Of a DNA stretch of 64,000 nt, positions 11,472 to 25,500 are shown one piece after another. A model generated the notes under the pieces. That model searched no databases, was not told the origin of the DNA, and was given only the letters and a program-made list of their open reading frames with translations. The first letter of the stretch is position 1, and every line of letters starts with the position of its first letter. The DNA is from Atrina japonica (lineage: Eukaryota; Mollusca; Bivalvia; Pterioida; Pinnidae), in the NCBI GenBank assembly GCA_030159075.1, contig BROG01000991.1:1-64000 (forward strand), read 5' to 3'. The translations under genes were made by a program, and so were the position numbers.

Positions 11472-12705
11472 GGGGGGTATGTTGACAAGCTACATGTAAA
11501 CTAAGCTAACAATGTGTAGGCATGTTTGAAGTAAGATAGAAGAAGTATATATATATATATATAAGAATTTATAAGTTGTCAATTGAACCTGTGTATAGAT
11601 GTACATGCAGGCTACATGTACCGGGTCTATCAAGTAGTCCTACTCCTATATACCTATAATAACATACATGTATGCTGTAACATTGTATTTTCACTATTTC
11701 TATATTTTCATGTTTTATGCTGATAATGTGATATTTTTGTTTTTTGTTTTTTCTTGAAATGCGATTAATCGTATCAAATATGGTTATTTTCCTATAGCAC
11801 TCTCCACTTATAGAGAAAAAACAAACATAAAATGTATGGATATCGTCACCTGATGTTCTTAACTTTAAGAACTACATCTACAGGTACACATACAAAGAAA
11901 TGCTAGCACATGACACGTAAAAATTTCTAAGTATGACTGTGACATTTCAGTAGAAATTAATGACTTATAGATGTATATGTACAAACACAAAATCTCAACT
12001 GCTAATTTTAATAAATTTCCAAGAAAAGTAGATGCCCCATTTTAATCATAGTTTCCACATGTACATGTATGTATCCACTTTGTATAAACATGGTAACTAT
12101 CTTTTATCTAAATAAGCCTACATAGCCCCCCCCCCCCCCCCCAAAAAAAAAAAACAAAAACAAAAGCAAGCAAAAAAAAAAACAAAAAAAAAAACTGACT
12201 TTGACTACATATAATCTTTTCAATATTTCAATATTTTTATATATTTGAAGGTACATATTGCTATGTGAACTGTAAAGTATGGGTCCATCCTTAAAACTGA
12301 CTTTTAAGTAAAATATAAAATAGTAGGTTTTTTAGTCATATGAATTACATGTAAAATATAAAAGACAAAATTAACTGATGTACAGTGTGCACTGTCACAC
12401 ACAGGTGCCATACATATAAATACATGTATTTCAACCAGTACCATTTTCCCATAGCTTTCTATGCTAAATCAACTTTTTTCAAATAACTGACCAGACTCAC
12501 TTGTTCAATGAAATTTTTGACACATTTTTATGTCTTTGTTATTGTTTTCATTTATTTTTGTATTATTTCATTGATTTTCTGCCTTTTAGTCAATATGATG
12601 CATTCATTTAAATGAATGTTTTTTAACAGTAATAACTAGGTAGAGACATGTTTCTTGAAAGAATTTTGATGAAATCTTATTTCATGGATTGTTTTTAAAA
12701 ACTGC

Positions 12706-12736
<31 letters not shown>

Positions 12737-15700
12737 GGGGCTTGGTAGTTTTTTCTTCACACTGTCAGCTTGTTCTTCAAAACTGCTTCAGAGATTTTTA
12801 TTGAAACATTACAGAAAGCAAGTACTCGAGGTCCTCGAAGTCTAACAACATACATGTTAATGTGTGTATATTCGTCACTTATGTTATTTTCTTCTTTGTT
12901 TTATATAAAACCAACAGTTTTTAAATGCTGGTAAAATCCACAAATCATACCAGAATTTGACAAACATGTATGCATTTTTAAATTGTAATGTTTATATTTA
13001 CAGAAATGACAGTATTTTTCTCACAGACTTTGTTAATTCTGTACTTACATGTATTCTTTCAGTCTAATGAACTATGTCAAAATTTACCTAGAATAGTTTT
13101 ATCTTCCACAGAATCATTATTTTCTCAAAATAAACAAAGAGTACATCTAAATTTCAAAAAGATTAATTTAAAATATTTACATGTATTCAATTTCCTTCAT
13201 GTAAAAATGAAATATTTGAGTTATTGCTTAAATTACTGGATTCAGTGTTTAAAAATTGTTGGTTTTAGATAAAACAAAGACGAAAATTACATAAGTGATG
13301 AATGTTTATGCCCCATAACTAAAGTTTGCATTTTTCTACCAGATTGGCATGGAGGTTAATCAAGGATTTGTCAAAAATTGGCCCAGAGTGTACCCCTCAT
13401 TGAAAATCTCCTCCAGATGTCCAGAATCACAGCATAAAAAAAAAAATTTAGGTGCATCTTATAAATCTACACACAATGTAGGTACATGAACGTGTAAATT
13501 AAGATTGTGTTTTTCGTAGAAGCTTGAAAATAATTTACTGTACATGTATAATGTATTGACATATTCTTTTTTTCTGATTAGCAAGGTGCTCTTTTAAGGT
13601 AAAGGGTCTGGACTTATTTCACATTTATTAAGAAAAGTTGGAGAGATTGAATATTTTATTTATCGTCTCAGATGTGAGATGTTCTTTATGCCATGTTCCG
13701 TATACGTACTGTGTTGGTGAGCGACGTGCCCCAAATAGGCCCCTTGTTATTTTCACTCATGTTAATCACAAACGGTGCAGTTATGGAAGTGTAATTAAGC
13801 TGAATGTTATATTTTTATATACGTGTAAGAACAATTTGAAATACAGTACATGTATTTGAAGTACAGTATTTTGAAAATTAAAAGAAAATTGACAAAATTG
13901 ACATCCTAAATTACATGTAACCTAAACAGGCAGTCATAGGACTTTGGTGCCAGTATGTCACTTCAATTAAATAATCAGTTTCCTAATTACTGATAGCAAA
14001 ACTTGGATCAGCTTTTTGTATTACCACCTCCCAGGGTCCACTATTAAAAGAGATAGATTTATGCTATGAATTTTATCAAAATTGCAGGTTGACTCAATAA
14101 TGATATAACTCGATCATATTTGGAAATACATGTAATTAAAAAAGTGCAACATTTTAACAATCTGTGAATTGCGTCATTTTAGTGTAAAGTTTAATATAAA
14201 CAGTCAAATGACAGAATTTATTAACAAATTCGAGATTACAAATGTTGTTGTTATTTTTATCAATGTGTTCTACAGTTACACTGTGTCTTTTTGACAGTCC
14301 ATCTGCATTTTTGTTGCATTTTCCATCTCCATGTTGAACCACAAGTGACAATCTTTGGCCTTTACTTGATTTGAAAACCATGATAACAGGTCATTGGATC
14401 TGTGTTACCTTCAAATTTATTCCAGAAGCATAATTTTTTAAAGTCACATTCCGGGGACGTTATTGTAATTTTCTGGACGTTATTTTAATTTTTGACATTT
14501 TCATTAGAAAACCACTCCTAACTGACAAAAATGAAATTTTTAAAAAAAAAAATTGATGTATTAACGGAGTTATTGCGGGATTCCATAGGAATTCTTAAAT
14601 TTACCCTGGTGAACGAGTGATACATTGTATAAATGGTGTGCTCGATTCACCGTGAGAGTACTGTTCCGACAGTCTCAGAACATGTTACAATCGAATGTAC
14701 CAGGGCAAGAAATAGTTATTTCAAAGACGTAGATAAAAATTACATAATTCACGTAAGTTTGTGTCTAAATTGCTTGCCCTGGACAGTGTACATACCAGAG
14801 CATTTGATTGATGTTCAACTTGTCTGGATTGTCCTGGACAGTGAAACGAACACGCTCAGTAGAGCGTCACCACGTGACCGCCAACACCCTACCATTTATA
14901 TATATAGATTAACGTGTTAGGTCTTTTTCATGAATAATTAACTAATTAGTTGGAATAGGACTTTGAAAATACGACAGAAGTTCATACAAATACGCATTAA
15001 GAGAGTACAGAAAAGTTTATTTATGAACATTAATCCCCGGAATGTGGCTTTAAATGATGATATTGCCCAAACAATCACAAGACATTCCTTTTCAATAATA
15101 TTTGCATAATCTGTCTTTCATGGAAGCAGAACTCTGTGGATTTAATTACTATATACTGTAAATTTTGCTTCCATTTTGCAAAAAAAAAAAATTAAATAAA
15201 AAACGGGAACGAAAATTTCCAGTTATTCAGTAACCTCTGAAAATCAGTGGACTCGAGTGGTCTTTATAGGGAGGTGGTCTTTATATAGAGGTTGATTTGT
15301 ACACAAATGATACTACGTGTATTTATGTCGGCAGGTTGGTTTCCTGTCCTTTGGATAAGACAATAAAAACTGAGGTCCCATGTCACAGTAGCTGTCGGCA
15401 CGTTAAAGAACCCTCACTGCTCAGTAGCCGTAAGTGCCGAGCATAGGCCAAAATTTCAAGTCCTTCACTGGGATTAATTAGTGACGTCTCAATATGAGTG
15501 AAAGATTCTTGATTGGGACATTAAACAACAATACAAAACAAACTGAACTGTGTGAATCATCTATCAAGATTTTAACCAGTCAATTGGAATTTTACAGTAG
15601 ATTTTTACCAGTCTAATTTTACTTAATTTTGAGGTGTACGTATTTCGTTTTTTGTTTAGGTTATGGCATGTTATCTGAATTCTAAACGCATAACCATTAA

Positions 15701-16458
15701 CCTGAACAGGGAAAAAAATCCAAATTAAGTAAAATTGCACCAACAACATTGAGTATTATTGCAAATAATAATAATTTAACAAAATTAAAAAAACAAAAAC
15801 AAAAAACCATACCGGTAGTCTTTAATTTCCTCAAGTGCAGTGTATGCACCTGTATCTGAAGTGAATTTAATTACGCTTAATTAAAGAACAAAGCATTATA
15901 GATTCTAATTATAAATTTTGTTTTTCCACATTGTCACCAAGTAAATCATTTCTTGCCATTTTAGTCTAATACGTGTACTCTAAAGATATATATTGTTGAT
16001 GCGCATTGCTGTCAATGGTCCTCAGCTGAAACTTGACTGTTTGTCATGAATGAAGCCACACATATTTGTGTTATTTAGAGAGATCAGACAAAACACCATG
16101 TGTTGTCTTCTGTACCAGTAATCAGAATACACAGCAGAACCAGACTTGAAAAAACATTTCTCATGAAAGACCACCTGTCTTAAAAAAACACTTGTGAAAG
16201 ACAACCTGTCTTGAAAGACCACTCTCATGAAAGACAACCTGTCTTGAAAGACCAGTCATGAAAGACCATGCACTTGCACTGTCATGAAAATTAAAGATCA
16301 CCTGTGTTTGGAGACCTTTTTCTGAAAGCCACTTTATTAAACATCGTAATTATCTAAATATAACCTCTTTTTAGAGACCACCTGTTTTGAGAGACCACAT
16401 TTTAGTGGCAGATCTAAAAGGGATGACCTCTCAATACATGTTCTACTGTGCATGTACA

Positions 16459-16534
<76 letters not shown>

Positions 16535-19500
16535 ATCTTATACATTGTACATGTATACATGTAAGTACAAACAGGTCTTTATAGGGAGGTGGTCTTTATA
16601 TACATGGTAGCAGTTGATTTGTACACAAATGGTACTATTGGGGATACGTGTAGCTAAAACAGTCTTTATGACCTGGTGGTCGCTGAAACAGGTTTTAATG
16701 TAAACATTTTTGTAAGTCACTCAAATACTGCCTTAAAACTTGATAAAAACACCCTTAGGGACACAAGAAAACCGGTCTTTATATTGAGGTGGTCTTTATA
16801 TAGAGGTCGATTTGTACACAAATGGTATTATTGTGGACCGTCTTTTATGACCAGGTGGTCTTTATACACAGGTGGTCGCTGAGGCAGGTTTTACATGTAC
16901 CAGTATACATTGTATTACATTTCAATTACAAAAGGCTCCATTGGACCTGTTAATTAAAACAGTCTGTACATTAAAACAGTCTGTACATTAAAACAGTCTG
17001 TACATTAAAACAGTCTGTACAGTGTGCAGTGATTATCCACCCTATCATACGGGGCCCTTCAGGCCCTTTCCCAATGCAAAAACAATGCATTTTTTCCCAA
17101 TTTGCAAACAAAATTTCCCAATGGAAGTCAGATGACAATGAATTTGAAGAGATTCTTATATTTTCACATAGTTTTGTGTATTCCTAGATTTCCCAATTTC
17201 AATGAAATGTTGCTAAAATTCTCAATTCAGTAGGCCCAGGCCCCATTCCCAAAAGAGTATGGAAAATCCATTGTGTGGTACATGTACTACACCCACAGCA
17301 GGGAATGTATCACCAATGCATCACACATGTAAAGTCAGATCTACATGTCAGATGTAGTTGTCATAACATCGGGCATGACGAAGGTCAAATTAACATGTGC
17401 ATGATCTTATACATATGGCAATTAAAATAACTACAATCATGCAAGTATAATATAAATTATAATATGATATTTAAACAAGCAGCTTCATTTACATCTGCAT
17501 TTGTAGACTTTGATATTTCAATTGCATAATTGAGCCAGCTTGGCTCAGTCGGTAGCGCGCTCGACTCTTGATCGTGAGGTCGTGAGTTCGAGTCCAGCCG
17601 GCGGCAGGTTGGTTTCCTGTCTGTCGGATGAGACAGTAAAAACCGTGGTCTCGTGTCACAGTAGGTGTCGGCACGTTAAAGAACCCTCACTGCTCAATGG
17701 CCGTAAGTGCCGAGCATAGGCCAAAATTTGAAGCCCTTCACCGGCATTTGGTGAGTCTCCATATGAGTGAAATATTCTTGAGTGGGACGTTAAACAACAA
17801 TAAACAAACAATAAACATCAATTGCATAATTTGTTGTACATGTGTGTTTGGTCATCATTATTCATTAACTCATTGCGACCCCTATAGCCACAGTAGGACT
17901 TTCCCCATTCCCAAGAATAATATAGTCCACTGTCAGAATTCATTAGTGCATGATTTAAATTCCAACGTTTGGAATAATTTTACAAACAATATTAACTTGT
18001 TCACTTCCCAATTAGTGAATTACATACATGTATGGTATTAGACCATACTATTTATTGATTTGGGTAAGTCTACATGTGAGCATAGGGATGGATGATTTAG
18101 CAAAATGTTTGTTTAAAGGGGCATTACATCTAGCTGTATTTTTTTTTCTACTTTTACTACTTGTACTTGATGTACATAAAATGTACAGTGACAAATAAGA
18201 ACTATACACAGATATAAAAAAATCCTATATTCCTACAATGTATGTATTTTGTGAAACAAGGTCCAAGGTCTAGTGTGGTATTCATACCTAATGTACAGTG
18301 GTATTAAGGTTGAGTTAATCAGTTGCAAGTAAAATGTACCAAAACAGGGTTTCTCAAGCAATTTTCTAAAAATATATAGAAATTGAAGAATTTGCATGCC
18401 TGTGTACATCTCTTGTTTTGTTATTTTATATCAATCTAAGCAGTAAAAAATGAGTAAAAGACTTTGAAAAAAACAAAACAAACAAACAAACAAAGCCAAT
18501 GCCCTTTTAATCTACCTGGGCCATTACCTGTATCTCATCAGTCATAATTAGTCAGTACACAGTCTTTCTTTTTGATTTTTGTATGTAAATCAATGCACAA
18601 AATATCAGACTTTTTATATGAAAAAATAGAGTAAAACTGCTGGGATTTTCCTGCCTCCTAAAATCTGGGTCCTGAGGGTCCAAAAAATTGGGAAAATATA
18701 CATTTAACTAAAACAGAAAAACTTGATTGAAATCATTTCTTTGAATGTGCATGTACTTCATTCTTTATTTTGAAATTCCAAATTGGGATTTTCTTCATAT
18801 TTTTTTTGAAAATACAAGCCAGTTTTGCATTGGGAATTGGTCCTGTAGTTAACTGGACCCAAATACGGCCAAGGAAGTGGATGTGTTGTTACAGGGCTTA
18901 TCAGACAAAGAAATTGCTAGTAATGGTCTAACATTAATAAATTTACATATGTAGATTTAGAACAATTAAAATCAAAACCTCTGTATCCTCATCTTCCCAA
19001 ATCATGGTTTTCTGACCCATTCCGTTACTCACACACCTTGACAGTTTAGGCCTGTATATTGTGACTTCGCGGCATCGATTTCCATGGCAGTGGGTACCGT
19101 TTTCTTGAGCCAATCAGAAATTGTCTAACATTCGATCACACATCGACCACATTGTACATACATATAAACACAGAATAATGATGACCTGCAGGCAATGCCA
19201 CAAGTCTTTTCATTGGTTAAAGTCAGGGGTCATTGTCAGATCAATCTAAGTGAAATTTTAGATCAGCACTACATGTAGATGTCACCACCAGTGTCAGACA
19301 CCACCAAATATGAAATGTAATGTGTCAAGGTGTTTGAGGAATGATGTGGATCAGAAAACCTTGACTTAGGAAGATGCTTTAACATAAGCATCAGAATTTT
19401 TCATGTTCATGTAGGTCGGTCATCGTGTCTGGAAGTTAGATTTTTATGAACGGAGGTTTTGATTTTATGATGTCAAATTGACATGCTGTATTTTCAATCT

Positions 19501-22500
19501 GTTTTTGTTTTCACGGTTTCACTATTTCGTTGTGTGTTCCTTTACTTCCGTTTGTTTGTTTTAAAATCCAATACTCATGTGTAAGGCAAATGATAAAAAA
19601 TGACCCTCTGTTAAGCCAATTAAATCCACAAAGACTGACTGCGAGAACTTGTTACCACAACTCTAAAAATATATTGAAAAAAGGTTTCAATTCAAGTTTT
19701 AGATTTCACAGATGTTTCTCATGATGTTTTTTGAAATGCTTCGTAAGGCACAAATGTACAATGGCGCTGATCTTACTAAAACATGCATATAGCATTGTCG
19801 GTCATTAAGAGCGATTAATGCAATTTTTAGATTTTTGCATTCAATAAGCTACAATGTACATTTATGTTGGACTGACACGTGTCATATTTCAACACTTACA
19901 TTCTTTTTTTTAATTTCTGGTTTAGCGACAATATTCAGGTGCAGAGATGAACTTTAAAGTTCTCCATATCTATATGTTCTACATGTTACTATTATTAATA
20001 CACATTATAGACACCTTTTGGCAACCAACACTGGTGTTAGCATGGTATTTCAGATATCTTCAGAAAGAGGGGGGGGGGGGAGGCTTTAGTTTTCGTCATT
20101 TTGGGAACTTCGAAACTACATTATACATTGTACATGCAATACGTGTATATATGTACAGTGAACCTTCTTTACAACGACTATGTTTTTGCCCAAGTAGGAA
20201 TGACGTTATATATCGAATTTGTCACTGTAACGAATTAAGTGTGGTGGGCATTTCATAGTTAGCTCCCTTAAGTATCATTTACGCATATATGTATTTGTAA
20301 ATAAATAAACGTACAACAACAATAATATCTCTATAAAAATATTTAATGCTCCTTTTTTCACCCTTTTAATTGTCATATTTATGCAAGTTAATCTTGTAAA
20401 CATTGTTGCACGATTATTTTTTTGGTCACATCGTAAATCAGTGATGTCGTAAATTGCACGGATCATGTACAAAATGCCCAAATGTAATAGTGTATCCCCT
20501 GAATTAGATTCTTTATTGCTTAAATAAAAAAAACGCAGAGATTGCTGATACAATTCTCTTAAAATGTGTTTCATAAATAAAGTTTTTCTAAAATGTCTAC
20601 AGCTATCGCAAGTATTGAAGTAATTTAAAGACTCGCCATTGTAACCACATTGGCACGGTCATAATCAGTCAAGTGGTTTTCATACAACATTTCAAATTTT
20701 AAATATTCAAAGTTGAACATTTTGTTTTCCCATTTTCCACAAATATGCAATTTCATATGTTTCCAAGTCTAAATTTAAAATGCACTAAATACATGTAGTG
20801 CACTAACCAAACAGGATTCAACAATAAATACAGTCAAACTTGTATATAAAGACCGCTCAGGGGGAATTACAAAAACGGTGTTTATAGACAGGTGGTCTTT
20901 ATATACAGGGTCACATGAGATATTATGAAATCCAAGGTATCGGAGATGACTTTCATTATTTCCAACTACATATTTATTCCCTGGGTAGATATTTCATTTA
21001 GTAATTAAATATATATTGTATTTTTTTTTTACTAAAATGATTTTCCTAAGTCCAGGGTCTGGAAAATTGGAAAATATTCATTTTTTTTAAATTCCAAATT
21101 GGGAATTTGTGCATATTCTGGAGAAAATACAAGCCATTTTTGCCTTGAGAAGGATCCTGTAACCGGACCAAAAATAGGCATAGGAAAATCCCTGTAACTA
21201 GCTATATATTACATGTATAACATGTAAATAATGAGAATAAGAAATAATTCAATGTTTTAAGTAATTTAAATTAATTTATGATGTAATTGAATTATATACA
21301 TGTACATCGAGGATATGGCACATTATTAAAACTGAGACAAATATCTAAAACATGTGCCCAAAGTCAGTGGACTGTGTTGTTAAGTCAAACAGAAGTGTAA
21401 GAATATACAGAAAGATGTAGATCATACAGAAGTGTAAGAATGCACAGAAAGATGTAGATCATACAGAGGTGTAAGAATATAAATTGTAGAACATGTAGAT
21501 AGATGAATTTTATTTAATTTTCAGTTTATTAGACATAATCCAATGCTACGAGCGCTGGTGATTTTACTCTTTCGATCGAGATGTTGACTTGCTAATCAAG
21601 TGATGTTCGATAATATAAGATGTATGACAATTACCCCATTGCATTCCAGAATATGAGTAAACAATTCATCGGTCGTTCAGCGATGATATTTAAATGCTCC
21701 TGTTTGTAAAAACACCTTGTCCCAAAGTGTGTCCTTTCTGAAATTTTTTCTTTTTAGTCTTAGTCTTTCACCGATTAAGTAATCATCACCGGAAACATAG
21801 GTCATAAATTGATGATCGAAAACAAAACATCAATCAGTCAGCGATGATTGATAGTTCCTGGTTGTAAAAACACCCTGTCATAAAGCACATCTGAGTGCCT
21901 AATTACTACCTGGGCGTTAATTGACACCTCCAGGTATGTTGTGACTGTCAAAACATTGTTTATTGCGCCATGTTGTTGTTTAGGTCTCGAATTGTCCCGC
22001 GAGAATTATCTACGAGTTATCTCCCTTCCACAAGTAGTAAGTGTGTAAGCAGTCACTACACAAGTAGGACAACTACCGGCGGACAAAATATAGCGGTCGC
22101 CGGTCGCGTAAGGCAGGTGGTCGCTATATAAGGGGTAAATATATAGTAATTCTCAAGGGGCGGTCCAAAAATGGTCGTTATGTACAGGAAGTCATTATAT
22201 GAGGGGGGTCGCTAAGGCAAGTTTGACTGTACATGTACATTACAGTCCCAACAGAGCATAAACAATTGTTTTGACCTACAATGTACAATACATGTAGTTG
22301 GCCATCATTTGGGTTCAGCCATAGGAGCCCAGTGGCACCAACAGCAGTCAAACTGAATAAAGGACAATTAGCACTATACTTAGGAAATTAAATTAAATAT
22401 TTTTCAATGGAGTTGCTTGAAAAGCTCTTAAAATATCAATTCTCAATATTATATTACCAGAGATACATGTATATACATGTACAATCAACTTCACTTATAA

Positions 22501-25500
22501 CGAAGTAGAAGGGAGATAATATTATATACAATGTACCAGGGATTTTCCTTGGCTGATTTTGGATCTGGTTATAGAACCCATTCCCAATGCAAAAATGGCT
22601 TATATTTTCCCAAAATTATGCAAAAATTCCCAATTTTGAAATTCAAAATAAAAAATAAAGCATTTCAAACAAATGTCTAAAATTAAGTGTTTCTGTTTTA
22701 GTAAAAATGTTGTATTTTCCCCCCAATTTCCGGACCCTGGTCCCAGAATTTTGGAGTTAGGAAAATCCCTGGGTACACATGTATATATGTATCAAGTACA
22801 ACTACAGAAACACGTACATGTGTACATGTACAAACTCACCATGCCCTGGCTAGGGTTCGAACTCTTGACCTACATGTACATGTACAGCACCAACAACCTG
22901 GCTCTTGTGTTCGATGTCTTAAGCACTTGACCATCTGGTCATCCACTAAAAGTAAAATGTAGTGGTGTCCAGAGTTCTGGGAGCTTGGTCGTAGAGATAG
23001 AGGTGAGAGTTACATGTATTAGCCAATGTAAATGACAATGGATCCAGAAGATACTCTAGTAAAGATACATATATAAAGCACAGCAGGGGTGTGGAAATAT
23101 GACTTTCATGCGGTTGTCCCCGGGCAAATAAATGCGAAAAAATTGGTTGCCCGAAATAGATTTTTACTTGTTCAATATATACTGTATACAAAAATATTTT
23201 AATAGGACTTGAAGTCTTTGAACTCTAGATTTGTTTTTATTTTTCTTTATAATGCACTTGTCCATGGACAATCAAACTAAAATTATTCACTCGTCCGGAT
23301 GGTAAATGTAACGGGTCGGGCAAGTTGGGCACAGGATTTCCTCATCCCTACACAGATTGATTGTACATGTACATACATACATGTACATTGTATCACAGCA
23401 ACATTGAACATTTACCTATATGTACTATGAACCATGGATCTGTGTAAAGCATACATTGTATATCAAATAGCACATACAGAAATGAAATATATACAGTGAA
23501 ACTTGTATATAAAGACCCCCTTAGGGACACAGCAAAACCAGTATTTATATGGAGGTGTTCTTTATATAGAGGTTGATTTGTACACAAATGGTACTATTGG
23601 GGACAGCAAAAACAGTCTTTATACACAACCTGTCAGGTGGTCTTTATACACAACCTGTCAGGTGGTCTTTATACACAACCTGTCAGGTGGTCTTTATACA
23701 CAACCTGTCAGGTGGTCTTTATACACAACCTGTCAGGTGGTCTTTATACACAGTTGGTAAATTAAAACAGGTTTTACTGTACATGTTTTTTATCTTGTCC
23801 TTCATAAAACAGTATTAAGATAAAATATCTGTACATGTACAATGTCTGTGTGCACGTACAATGTAAATGACATTGAAGATGAAAAACCAAAGCAAAGGAA
23901 AGAGAGAGAGAAAAAAAAGAAAATTCATACCTCAATTTTTTGAAATGAATAGGAGGTGGAATAAATTAAAACCAGAACAAGTGTCTTCTCAGGAGTGGTG
24001 AGACTCCTTACAGCAATTCATATGATGGTTCCTCCCCCTTAATTTGAAGTTGTACAGCGTTGTCAAACATTTTTGATGGCATAAGGATAACAAGATTTTA
24101 CTTCTTGTAACAAAACTGTCCACCAAACGTATCATGTTACTTCTCCCTTAACAGAGAAATATAAATATTGATGTGGTGCTGATTTGAAAATTTATGCAGT
24201 GAAACATTATACAGACTGAGGGCAGGTAGGGCCATTTCAGGTGATGGTAGCTACATGAAATATCATGATACACCTGCTGTCCTGTGGAATGAAATGATAG
24301 ATTCCCACGGGAATGGGATTATTTGTAAGACAAAAGGTCTAATAGATATGCATGTACATTGTATTTTAAAATTTAAATTTTCTCTATTTGAATATTTTTT
24401 AATGTAATATTTTACAGAAATTCATAATATCATACATGTAAATTTCATTTTTTTTTTTTTTGTCATTCAATTTTTCTACATTATTTTTAAGAGTATAAGA
24501 TTAAGATTATCCCTTGCATTACATGTATTTTAAAATTTGCATGCATGCAGCGTCCATTTTACATGGAAGACATATGAAGGTGAAAGATCTACCATACATG
24601 TATAGGGGTTTAATTCGAATTGTAATTAAGGCGGGTTGTTCGAGTGACATCAAACATGATTTTTTGTTTTCATTGTTGACCAAATGATAATGATTTTAAT
24701 AAAAAGCAACAACAAAAATTAAAATAAACATATCAAGGAAGGTAAAAATCGCACCTTGAAATGAAATTTAAAAAGGCGCAGACAAAAGGAACAGGCGAGA
24801 AAGAAACTGACACAGAACTTAGGAACACACAGGTTAAAACATGATTTAATTGAATAATAAACCACAGTAGACGTATATGCAAAGCATCTCTTTACTAGTA
24901 ATTCTGATACAATACACACCTCGGTTCAATGTGGACACAGCCGAACATCGGATTAATGTGGTGTTTAACAAAGTGTGTCGTAAGTGAGCTAATCAACAGT
25001 TCGTGTTGGTTTATATGATGATATTCACACCTTTCGTCAAGCTCGTTGCGATCACAGTATCGTTTCATTCTGAATCACTGGAGTGTTTTTAATCCTATCA
25101 AGAATTGAAAGATCAGCCTTATTGGTTTAAAGCAAAGAAATTTCCTTCAGGGCAAGTTTTATTAAAAAATAAACCCGTGATAGTGCTCGAGTGTTTTTTT
25201 TTCTTACGTTTGAATTTGAATGAAACATTGTGCAGTTGAAAAAGATTGTGTACTTGTAATGCAATCAGTGATGTCATATCTCTGAATATCGCAAATTAAA
25301 ATATTATTCTTAGACATCAGACTGTTCTTATTTCTGCTAAACATGAAATTTGTAAAAGATGCAATTTTAATTAGAAGACGGAGATGCTATTTACATATGT
25401 ACATGTACATTGTATTATAAAGTGAAGGAAAAAGTCCTCAAAAAATATTTTTGTAGGAGCTCTTTGAAAAACCTCTGCAGTATGATATTGTATGTTGATC

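Noticed and set aside
17532..17604. A functional tRNA-Lys gene
   Set aside because: The head keeps the A and B boxes, but the acceptor and other stems do not pair and it is fused to a SINE body with target duplication.
17489..18041. Short open frames on both strands over the SINE
   Set aside because: They translate the SINE-A body and recur at its other copies; not genes.
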